From NCBI GenBank assembly GCA_902791785.1, contig CADAXH010000023.1, positions 1 through 12,758 of the forward strand: a stretch of DNA of 12,758 nucleotides, given 5' to 3'. A program made the translations under genes and the position numbers. The first letter of the stretch is position 1; each line of letters opens with the position of its first letter. The notes below the pieces were generated by a model, which saw only the letters and a program-made list of their open reading frames with translations, did not search any database and was not told where the DNA came from. This stretch comes from an uncultured Ruminococcus sp. GTDB taxonomy: Bacteria > Bacillota > Clostridia > Oscillospirales > CAG-272. Shown one piece after another: positions 1 to 7,071 of the stretch.

Positions 1-3000
1 TATGATTACCACCACAACAACAATTGCTGCGACAACGACAACACCAATCACTATCCATGGCCAGAGCAGGCTTCCTTTTCCTTCTTCACCTTTTTCACCT
101 GGCTTCAGTGTCTCAGTCGTCTTACCCGGAGCAGTTTCTGTGACTTCAGCGCTGTCCGCTTTTTTCACTCCGCACACTGAACAAACACCGTCTTCTCCGA
201 ATTTGTGCTCTTCTTTGTCGATGATGTCTCCGCAGATACACTCTTTCCAGTGATATTTCTCGTTATATTTTTCTGTATATGAATGAGTATGTTCACCCGG
301 AAGAGCATCTATTTTATCTGAATGGATATATCCGCACACTTCGCATTCTCTTTCCCTTCTGCCTTCCAGACCGGGCTGTGGTTCCATAACGACGTGCCAT
401 TCTCCGAATCTGTGTGATTCAACGTCCAGCTTTTCTCCGCATTCACAAAGTGTGAAATGTGAATTTTCATCGCATGAAATCTGACCGCCTACGTGGTTAT
501 GCGGATCGAGCGGGAGTTCGAGTTTTTCTTTTGTAGTCTCGTTATAATCCGCATCGAAATATTTGCCGCAGACATGACATTCATAGTGCGCTGCCATTCC
601 ATGGTCAACACATGTTGAATCAGTCATATCATATACTCCAAACGTATGGCCTTCTGCAGGCAGTGACATACTTTCGGCTTTTCCGCAAATGCTGCATTTG
701 CGCTCAGCTGCGCCTTCTGCATCACATGTCGGTTCGACTTTGGTTTCCCAGTCGGAGAATGAATGTTCAAGGATTTCACTTTCCAGAATAACTGTTGCCA
801 TACCGTCACTTACTATCAGGTCAGCTTCAACACCATTGACAACTGCCACAGTGTTCTCTGTAAATCTGTATCCGTCTACAGGTCTGACTTCGGCGGTGAA
901 CACATAAGAATTACCGCATGTGTATTTTCCTGTTTCGCTCCAGTAGGACGAAATCAGTCCTATTCTCTCTTCGTCATATAGACTGCAGCTACTGTCCGGA
1001 GTTTCTCCTGCCACAGGCATTCTGACGGCTCTGATTTCAACAAGGTTAATCTCATCTGTATCAGAAATAATTGTGGCTTTTGCATTGCCCCATGTATCGC
1101 TTGAATCAGTTGTGTAACCAATCATGTAAGATTTTGAATCCACACTGATTTTTTCAGGATCAACATAGAATTTTCCTGCTGAAAACTCGAATTCTATTTC
1201 ATATTCGGTATTTGGAACAATTTTCTTTGCGAGTACCTGATCAACTGTTTCAGAACCGCCCGTGACAGACCATTTTCCGTCGAATGTACGCTTTATAATA
1301 TAGCTGTTGCCGGCATATTTCACATAATAGTTTACATTGATTCTGCCGTCTCCTGAACGGGTTACCGTTGATTCCTTCAGTACATCTCCAAGCGTCTTGT
1401 TTGGTGTAAGAGCGGGAATAACCACTTTTCCGTCAGCTTCTTCAGAGCAGTATACGTAAACTGTACCTATGATTGAATCATCATATACCAAAGCACCTGC
1501 TTTTGTTCCGTGAGCATGAGTTACGAATGCACCTTCAGGGAAGTAGTAACCATTGTATGTAGTGTATGTGGCTTTGAGAGTGTACCATCCTTCTTCGGCA
1601 ACTGAACCATTTTCCACCTGATCAGTTGTTCCCTTACCTTTGTACCACTGATAACTGGCAATTGCAGCTTTACCTTTATATTCCTCAGCAAGATACGGAA
1701 TATCCAGTTTATCTCCGACCACCAAGGCTTTCATGTCTATGAGAAGCGCTTTTATTGCTTCCCTGTTGTCTGTAACTTCTTTCTGATATCCGCATACAGT
1801 ACATGTATATGTGGTTGTTTTGCCGCTGGTGGATGTCTTTGTAAAATTGTGCTCTGCTGCGTCAAACGTGAGGTCGCAGATCGAACATTTTCTGTAATGA
1901 ATAAATCCATTCTGCAACCATGGTTCACTGCTGTTTTCATGATCACATTCTCTGTCTATTACAGGAGTGTAGAACTGTATTGATTTTCCACTAACTGCCA
2001 CGAGGTATGGTTTGACGGAAACTCCATTTATGTCTACAACTGTATTTTGTGAAAACACATAGCCTTCTTTGGCTGTAACTTTAACTGCCGCCATGTATTT
2101 TCCGCTGGTGGCATGTATCGTGCCGCTTTCATATTCCCCGTTTCTGCTCCAAGTGGAAGTAACGTAATCTACTCCCTGAGTCGAACTTGTAAGCATGTCC
2201 TGAGTCAATATGCGTTTTTCCGGATCAAAGCCATCTATTGTAACTTTGTCTATAACCTTATCTTTGGAAACAGTAAAGTACAGAGGTGTTGCTGTTTTCT
2301 TTGTAATCTGATATGAGTGGGATTCCGAACTCCATGTCTCGACTGTTTTCATCTGCAGTCTGTATCTTGTTCCCACTTTCCATTTGTCAGTGAGATTGTC
2401 CAGAATGAATGACTTTTCAGTCTCTACCCAACCATTTGATGCGCTTTCCCATTTTCCTTCACTGTTCTGATACATAAGACTGACATAGTAGTCACTTCTC
2501 TGACCACGTTCAAGCGCACCTTCGGGGAAATATTTTTCCGGTGGAGTAAAATGCACAAATTCATTACTTCCTATTGCATATGATTTCTCCCTGCTGGATC
2601 CGTCAGCCCAACTGAGAGAACCTCCGGTGAATCCTGATTCTGCGGGAAAAACTACCGTCTTATGGTCATATGATTTTATTGATGTTCCGTCATGAGTAGT
2701 TGCACTGCTTATTGACGTGCTTCCGGGTTCAATGGCAACTGCTTTATAGTTGCTGTAATTACTATTTCCGCCAAAGACGCTGGACCTTTGGGTATACGGC
2801 CAAAGAAATTTGTCTGGTGCTTCGGCAGAGAATTCACCTGCATATATGTCAACATTTGCATATTCTTTACGGATGTATATTGCATTTGCACCTGAATAAC
2901 CTATGACTTTTGCATCGCGGATGGAAAGATCTCCCCTATATGCAAGCAAAGTTGATTGTCTGTAAACTTGTGAAGAAGAAGTGCTCGGTCCTCCTGTATA

Positions 3001-3798
3001 ACCGTAACCATGGCCAATGAATGTGCCTCCGTTAATTGTGACTTTTCCGCCATACTGCGCCAGCGCGTCGCCATTAATTGTGTATTCACCATAGCCAAAA
3101 AACACTTTCAGATCTTCTCCTGTAAGACTCCCGGGCAGCAAATCCCATCTCCAGTCCTTGGTAAAGCATTCGGCATTGGCTACATATATGTCTTTTCTTC
3201 TGCCGGCCTGATATGTTCCACCCTCAATGTTGAGGTTGCCTCCGAGCACAAAGAAAACATCTCTCTCCATGGTTATCTGATTGTCGTAAATCTGGTTGCG
3301 TGAAGGCATTTGTGCGGTCATGCTCATGCCGCCGCCTTTTCCGTAAATATTCAGTGTTGTGCCTTCCTGTATTCTGAAGAGTGCTGCATTCTGAATATAC
3401 AGTCCTTTCACAAGTGTTTTGACAGCCTCCTCTTTTCCCGTTTCAGTGTTATATCTCTTGACTTCTTTGTATTCCGCCGTTGTTACGAAATCATCATCGA
3501 TGTCTACATTATGACCTTGCAGATAGAGTTTTTTTGTTCCTTTTCCTACAGTTACCCAGAAAAAAGTGTCTAAAAATTCATCATATCCGTCCCACTTGAA
3601 ATCATTCGGGAGTTTGTATTTTGTGATATCTGCAGTCAGTTCGATTACCATATCACCGTCTTTTTTCAGTGCCGAACGGAGTTCATCCGCTGTTTTTACC
3701 TTTACACTTTCTGCCGCTGCTGCGGGAAGTGTGAACAATGGCATCATCAAAAAGACGAATGCTGCCGCAAGAATTAAAGAAAGGATTCTCTTTTTCAT
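1..3798 (-). CDS. Large secreted multidomain surface protein, membrane-anchored (3' end outside the window)
   Basis: An uninterrupted frame of 1266 codons runs from ATG at 3798 off the left edge, so the stop is not seen. Residues 1-29 form a signal peptide: MKKR, a hydrophobic core, then an Ala run with cleavage near A29/E30. Residues about 30-330 contain regularly spaced short strands such as LNIYGKG, LNIEGGTY, VTINGGTF and LSIRDA, which suggests a right-handed parallel beta-helix. Two related beta-sandwich-like modules centre on W550 and W953 (pattern W..nG.Y...A..GY.F..NT...NGV); another Ig-like stretch lies around 685-790. Cys pairs occur at 638/641 and 666/669, then as an array at 1035-1209. 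Residues 1210-1242 are a polar linker, and 1244 to beyond 1266 is a Val/Ile-rich membrane helix. No LPXTG motif is visible. The ATG has GGAG 11 nt upstream (3810-3813). The role is probably adhesion or glycan binding; no catalytic motif is recognised. Its own promoter lies at 3960-3988. Confidence 0.9.
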   Translation of the reverse strand, partial: MKKRILSLILAAAFVFLMMPLFTLPAAAAESVKVKTADELRSALKKDGDMVIELTADITKYKLPNDFKWDGYDEFLDTFFWVTVGKGTKKLYLQGHNVDIDDDFVTTAEYKEVKRYNTETGKEEAVKTLVKGLYIQNAALFRIQEGTTLNIYGKGGGMSMTAQMPSRNQIYDNQITMERDVFFVLGGNLNIEGGTYQAGRRKDIYVANAECFTKDWRWDLLPGSLTGEDLKVFFGYGEYTINGDALAQYGGKVTINGGTFIGHGYGYTGGPSTSSSQVYRQSTLLAYRGDLSIRDAKVIGYSGANAIYIRKEYANVDIYAGEFSAEAPDKFLWPYTQRSSVFGGNSNYSNYKAVAIEPGSTSISSATTHDGTSIKSYDHKTVVFPAESGFTGGSLSWADGSSREKSYAIGSNEFVHFTPPEKYFPEGALERGQRSDYYVSLMYQNSEGKWESASNGWVETEKSFILDNLTDKWKVGTRYRLQMKTVETWSSESHSYQITKKTATPLYFTVSKDKVIDKVTIDGFDPEKRILTQDMLTSSTQGVDYVTSTWSRNGEYESGTIHATSGKYMAAVKVTAKEGYVFSQNTVVDINGVSVKPYLVAVSGKSIQFYTPVIDRECDHENSSEPWLQNGFIHYRKCSICDLTFDAAEHNFTKTSTSGKTTTYTCTVCGYQKEVTDNREAIKALLIDMKALVVGDKLDIPYLAEEYKGKAAIASYQWYKGKGTTDQVENGSVAEEGWYTLKATYTTYNGYYFPEGAFVTHAHGTKAGALVYDDSIIGTVYVYCSEEADGKVVIPALTPNKTLGDVLKESTVTRSGDGRINVNYYVKYAGNSYIIKRTFDGKWSVTGGSETVDQVLAKKIVPNTEYEIEFEFSAGKFYVDPEKISVDSKSYMIGYTTDSSDTWGNAKATIISDTDEINLVEIRAVRMPVAGETPDSSCSLYDEERIGLISSYWSETGKYTCGNSYVFTAEVRPVDGYRFTENTVAVVNGVEADLIVSDGMATVILESEILEHSFSDWETKVEPTCDAEGAAERKCSICGKAESMSLPAEGHTFGVYDMTDSTCVDHGMAAHYECHVCGKYFDADYNETTKEKLELPLDPHNHVGGQISCDENSHFTLCECGEKLDVESHRFGEWHVVMEPQPGLEGRRERECEVCGYIHSDKIDALPGEHTHSYTEKYNEKYHWKECICGDIIDKEEHKFGEDGVCSVCGVKKADSAEVTETAPGKTTETLKPGEKGEEGKGSLLWPWIVIGVVVVAAIVVVVVII

Positions 3799-3952
3799 GT
3801 TTTTTTCAGCTCCAACACTTGACCAAAACTGCCTTAGGAGAGCCTTACCTCCTGTTTTTTCTTGAGTTTTTTCGATGATTGAAATAACCAGATGCAAATG
3901 TATGGTTTTTATCAAATCATCAACAGTAAACAATTTCTTTTTTGTTCACTAT
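3799..3952 (-). promoter_or_regulatory. Long 5' leader of the surface protein gene, with an orphan Shine-Dalgarno motif
   Basis: If transcription starts about 7 nt after the predicted -10 box, the leader is about 155 nt. A strong AGGAGG-type sequence (complement of 3848-3853) sits about 50 nt before the start codon and has no ATG, GTG or TTG at a usable distance. It lies in a small inverted repeat, AGGAG-N8-CTCCT (3836-3853). A second, weaker GGAG at 3810-3813 serves the annotated ATG. The frame of the surface protein stays open upstream back to a TGA at 3946, but contains only TTG/CTG candidates without a good ribosome site. No known riboswitch fold was recognised. Confidence 0.45.
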
Positions 3953-3976
3953 CACTATAATTGTACACTATTACTA
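3947..3976. repeat. 11-bp direct repeat pair bracketing the -10 box of the surface protein promoter
   Basis: On the plus strand CACTATCACTA (3947-3957) and CACTATTACTA (3966-3976) match at 10 of 11 positions and start 19 bp apart, nearly two helical turns. One copy lies in the -35/-10 spacer and the other over the predicted transcription start, with the -10 box between them. This is a typical place for a repressor or response-regulator operator. No regulator gene is in the window, so the binding protein is unknown. Confidence 0.5.
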
Positions 3977-3988
3977 TATAAAGTTCAA
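3960..3988 (-). promoter_or_regulatory. Predicted sigma-A promoter of the large surface protein gene
   Basis: Reading the minus strand, TTGAAC (complement of 3983-3988) is followed after exactly 17 bases by TACAAT (complement of 3960-3965). Each hexamer matches the consensus at four or five of six positions. It lies in the AT-rich gap between the ATPase stop codon and the surface protein and points at the latter. Confidence 0.65.
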
Positions 3989-4009
3989 TAACACGCGAGG
4001 GATTACTGA

Positions 4010-5257
4010 TTACAACCCAATCATACCGACCGGACAGTAATATGCATCTCTGTTAACAGGAAAAACCTTGTCAGATGTGTCTACAATAAGTCCTGTTGCA
4101 ATTGGCATCTTGTATTGCTCCAAAATTCTGAAGTTTTTGTCTGCCCTGTAATTCTTTATGCCCTTCTTTATTTCTATAGGGTACAATGTCTGGTTCTTTA
4201 CGTAAATCAGGTCAACTTCCTTTTGGTCTCTGTCCCTATAATAGTACAGACAATACTCTATTCTCTTTCCTGAATTCCTCAAGCTCTTCACTATTTCGCT
4301 GACAACATAAGTCTCAAAGAAAGCACCATTCATCGGCGATGCCTCAAGAATCTTAGAATCTGACCAACCGCACAGATAAGCACACAACCCTGTATCGAGA
4401 AAATACAGTTTGGGTGATTTTATTATTCTTTTTGCCGTGTTCTTTTCATATGGTTGAAGTTCAATTATTATTCCTGTTGCTATAAGGATGGAAATCCAGT
4501 TCTTGACGGTGCGTGTATCTATGCCTACTGTACTTCCTATCTCTTCGTAATTGACCGGCTGAGCAGTACGCAAAGCTATCACTTTCATGAATCTTCTGAA
4601 GTCATCCAATCTTGATATGTTTACGGCACGACTTACATCTTTTTCAAGATATGTGGATATATAGCTCTCAAAGAATGTGTCTCTGTTTGGTCTGAAAATC
4701 CAGTATTCAGGCATTCCTCCAAGCATTATCTCATCGAATACCTCATATCTGTTCTTATATACAAAATCTGACTGTTTGCTCTTTAATACATCAATATCCG
4801 GATCGAATGCACTTCCCTCTTTCTTTTGCTTTTCGCACCAGGAAAAAGAACTTACTTCTATTATTGCAGTTCTTCCGGCAAGTGTTTCAGATGCCTTTTC
4901 TCGAATTTCCAGTGTGTTGGATCCTGTCAGAACATACATCAATGAGTTTTGATTATTGTTTTTAGTGTTGTCTAACTTGGCATTGTCAATTCGTATTTTA
5001 ATGCTCTCCATTATTGACGGTACTTTTTGGATTTCGTCGATTATAAGAGGAACACTGTGTGAATCAAGAAACAATTCGGGATTATTTTGAGCCAGTTCAC
5101 GTTCTCTTCTGTCATCCAATGTAACATATTCGTAATTATTGAATACATTTCTTGCCATCGTGGATTTTCCTGTTTGTCTGGCACCATATAACGTAATGCA
5201 TGAGAAATACTTTGCTGTTTCAAGCAACACTTTTTCCAGCTGTCTTTGGTAATACAT
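4010..5257 (-). CDS. AAA_14/DUF4143-type ATP-binding protein
   Basis: The protein has 415 residues. The P-loop GARQTGKST is at residues 25-33 and the Walker B stretch VPLIIDEIQ at about 69-77. A LTGSN sensor-like motif follows, and there is a winged-helix-like middle part. The C-terminal region has the pattern KEVDLIYV...LYPIEIKKG (E-VD...EIK), which resembles the PD-(D/E)xK-like fold often seen in DUF4143 proteins. This family is common in bacteria and archaea as single genes of unknown function; I see no membrane segment or signal peptide. The ATG at 5257 is preferred because GGAGG (complement of 5266-5270) lies 8 nt upstream. The in-frame ATG at 5314 would add 19 hydrophobic residues but falls inside the -35 box of the predicted promoter. 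The gene stands alone between the GH2 operon and the surface protein gene and looks more AT-rich than the operon genes by eye, possibly a separate acquisition. Confidence 0.9.
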   Translation of the reverse strand: MYYQRQLEKVLLETAKYFSCITLYGARQTGKSTMARNVFNNYEYVTLDDRRERELAQNNPELFLDSHSVPLIIDEIQKVPSIMESIKIRIDNAKLDNTKNNNQNSLMYVLTGSNTLEIREKASETLAGRTAIIEVSSFSWCEKQKKEGSAFDPDIDVLKSKQSDFVYKNRYEVFDEIMLGGMPEYWIFRPNRDTFFESYISTYLEKDVSRAVNISRLDDFRRFMKVIALRTAQPVNYEEIGSTVGIDTRTVKNWISILIATGIIIELQPYEKNTAKRIIKSPKLYFLDTGLCAYLCGWSDSKILEASPMNGAFFETYVVSEIVKSLRNSGKRIEYCLYYYRDRDQKEVDLIYVKNQTLYPIEIKKGIKNYRADKNFRILEQYKMPIATGLIVDTSDKVFPVNRDAYYCPVGMIGL

Positions 5258-5285
5258 TTCACTTTCCTCCTTTTTCTTCACACTT

Positions 5286-5314
5286 ATTATACACAAAACA
5301 ATCGGCAAAATCAA
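5286..5314 (-). promoter_or_regulatory. Predicted sigma-A promoter of the ATPase gene
   Basis: On the minus strand TTGATT (complement of 5309-5314) and a perfect TATAAT (complement of 5286-5291) are separated by 17 bases. Transcription would start near 5279, giving a leader of about 22 nt that holds the GGAGG ribosome site. The -35 end and spacer lie inside the downstream arm of the inverted repeat at 5295-5344. Confidence 0.7.
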
Positions 5315-5344
5315 CAGTGCAATGTCGTTTTTGCCGATTGTTTT
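5295..5344 (-). terminator. Perfect 16-bp inverted repeat, likely terminator of the GH2 operon
   Basis: The arms 5295-5310 (aaaacaatcggcaaaa) and 5329-5344 are exact reverse complements around an 18-nt loop (5311-5328). In the minus direction the stem starts 17 nt after the GH2 stop codon. It has an A-rich base, a CGGC core, and T-runs in and after the descending arm (TTTTGTGT), consistent with intrinsic termination. Because it is flanked by A and T tracts on both sides it could also work in the other direction. The stem is less GC-rich than a textbook terminator. It overlaps the ATPase promoter, so a protein-binding role is an alternative. Confidence 0.65.
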
Positions 5345-5361
5345 ATTCCAATTTGTCTGTA

Positions 5362-7059
5362 TTAATCTTCTTCCACTGCGGCTTTCTGAGACAGAATTGC
5401 CCTTACCTTTTCAGGGTCGACTTTCGGTTCTCTGTTATATCTGCAGATGCCGTTCTTTTCCTGCTCGACGTCCGTGAACTGAGTGAAACAGAATCCCCAG
5501 ATTGTATTGTTGAACATGAAAGTCTCACATGTATTCTTTATCTGTCGGACAAGATCATCTTTGTCGACCGCCATTTTTTCTCTAATACACCATTCCGGGC
5601 CGCCCGGTTCAATCAGCCAGATTGCACCCATTTCGCTTATAAACACGGGCTTTCCGGGGAAAGATTTCGGAAGATCTATATTCTCGCCTCGCATAAGAGG
5701 GTCATATCTCTCATGCAGAGCTTTCAGATCTCTTTCGGTTTCATGGTAATCAAAGATATCTGATGTTCCTTCATGCCACCAGCCCGACGCATCTATACAC
5801 GGGCGTGTTCTGTCAAGGGAATGGGTCAGTTCAACAAGATAATGAACGAATTCTTTGTTCTGGTACTTGCTCGATTCATTAAGAGGACACCACCCTATTA
5901 TTGAAGGATGGTTATAATCCCTGTTTATCTCCTCGGTCCACTCGGGTATGAAGCCCTGCCATGCAGTCGGCTCCGTTGTGTTCAGACCCCAGCTCGCATG
6001 TTCGCCCCACACAAGATATCCGAGTCTGTCGCAGTGGTAAAGAAATCTCTCTTCAAAAATCTTCTGGTGAAGTCTTGCGCCATTGAAGCCGAAAGATTTT
6101 GACAATTTTATGTCGTCAATCATCGCCTTGTCTGACGGTGCGGTTATTATTCCGTCAGGATAGAATCCCTGATCAAGCACAAGTCTCTGGAAAACAGATC
6201 TGCCGTTAAGACGGAACCTTCCGTTTTCGTATGACACTTCACGCATTCCGAAATAGCTCTTGACATGGTCATCCCCGAGAGAGAATTCTATGTCGTACAG
6301 ATTCGGATTATCCATATCCCAGAGATGGAGCTTGGACAGTTTCAGATCAATCGTGGCATTCCTTCCGCAGACAACTGCGCTGCCTGTTCCGACGACTTTT
6401 CCCCTGTATGAAGCGCTGGCTGTTAGTGTCATTCTGTCTGCACCAAAGCAGTAAGCATCTATATAGATTGAGGAGTGACCGCAGTCAGGTGTCATCCTTA
6501 CACTCTTTATATACGAATCCGGTACGAATTCAAGCCACACAGTCTGCCAGATGCCTGTTGTTCTTGTGTAGCTGCATCTCTCTGACCTGTATGCAAAACA
6601 CTGTTTGCCGCTCGGCTGCTTTCCGCTGCGAAGGTAGTCTTCAGCGCGCACCACTATAGTGTTCGTGCCTTCCCTGACTAAATCCGTGATGTCAAAAGAG
6701 AACGATACGTAGCCGCCGATATGACTGCCCGCTTCTTTTGAGTTTATCCATACAGTAGTCCTGTAATCGCATGCTCCGAAATGAAGAATGACTCTTCCCT
6801 TTTTTTCAGATATTTCAAACGTTCTCCTGTACCAGACACACTCCATGAAATCCTTGATGTTCAGTCCGGAAAGAGGGCTTTCCGGTGAGAAAGGAACCAT
6901 TATTTTTTTGTCGTATTCACTCTCTCCTGTTTCAAGATGCATTCCGCGCTCAACTCCGCTTTTTCCCGCATCAATCGAAAAAAGCCATTTTCCGTTCAGG
7001 TTCTGCCACGAATCACGATAAAACTGCGGCTTTGGATGCTCAATTCTGGGTATTCTCAT
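5362..7059 (-). CDS. Glycoside hydrolase family 2 protein, cytoplasmic
   Basis: The protein has 565 residues with the GH2 layout: an N-terminal sugar-binding jelly roll (about 10-180, with FGACDYRTTVWIN and the TTGIWQTVWLE strand), an Ig-like middle domain (about 185-275) and a TIM barrel (about 280-555). The acid/base glutamate is E395 in WCPLNES, and the predicted nucleophile is E476 in FISEMG. FTQFTDVEQEKNG near the end is typical of beta-galactosidase-like GH2 proteins of Clostridia. There is no signal peptide, so it should act on imported or internally made glycosides by retaining hydrolysis. Beta-galactosidase, beta-glucuronidase and beta-mannosidase cannot be separated from sequence alone. 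The start ATG at 7059 has AAAGG 8 nt upstream, overlapping the stop of the transporter gene. The 12-nt gap indicates translational coupling, and this is the last gene of the operon. Confidence 0.93.
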   Translation of the reverse strand: MRIPRIEHPKPQFYRDSWQNLNGKWLFSIDAGKSGVERGMHLETGESEYDKKIMVPFSPESPLSGLNIKDFMECVWYRRTFEISEKKGRVILHFGACDYRTTVWINSKEAGSHIGGYVSFSFDITDLVREGTNTIVVRAEDYLRSGKQPSGKQCFAYRSERCSYTRTTGIWQTVWLEFVPDSYIKSVRMTPDCGHSSIYIDAYCFGADRMTLTASASYRGKVVGTGSAVVCGRNATIDLKLSKLHLWDMDNPNLYDIEFSLGDDHVKSYFGMREVSYENGRFRLNGRSVFQRLVLDQGFYPDGIITAPSDKAMIDDIKLSKSFGFNGARLHQKIFEERFLYHCDRLGYLVWGEHASWGLNTTEPTAWQGFIPEWTEEINRDYNHPSIIGWCPLNESSKYQNKEFVHYLVELTHSLDRTRPCIDASGWWHEGTSDIFDYHETERDLKALHERYDPLMRGENIDLPKSFPGKPVFISEMGAIWLIEPGGPEWCIREKMAVDKDDLVRQIKNTCETFMFNNTIWGFCFTQFTDVEQEKNGICRYNREPKVDPEKVRAILSQKAAVEED

Positions 7060-7071
7060 AACAAGCGCCTT

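Noticed and set aside
2..253. Plus-strand Thr-rich frame of 83 codons at the left edge
   Set aside because: It is the complement of the Val/Ile-rich membrane helix and linker of the large surface protein; the Thr run is a composition artefact.
3799..4009. Terminator after the ATPase gene
   Set aside because: I looked for a GC stem with a T-run in the minus direction after the stop codon and found none; read-through into the surface protein gene is possible.
5200..5763. Plus-strand frame of 187 codons
   Set aside because: It is antisense to the GH2 and ATPase genes, crosses the terminator/promoter region, has no ribosome site and shows no family-like motifs. It is a shadow of real genes.
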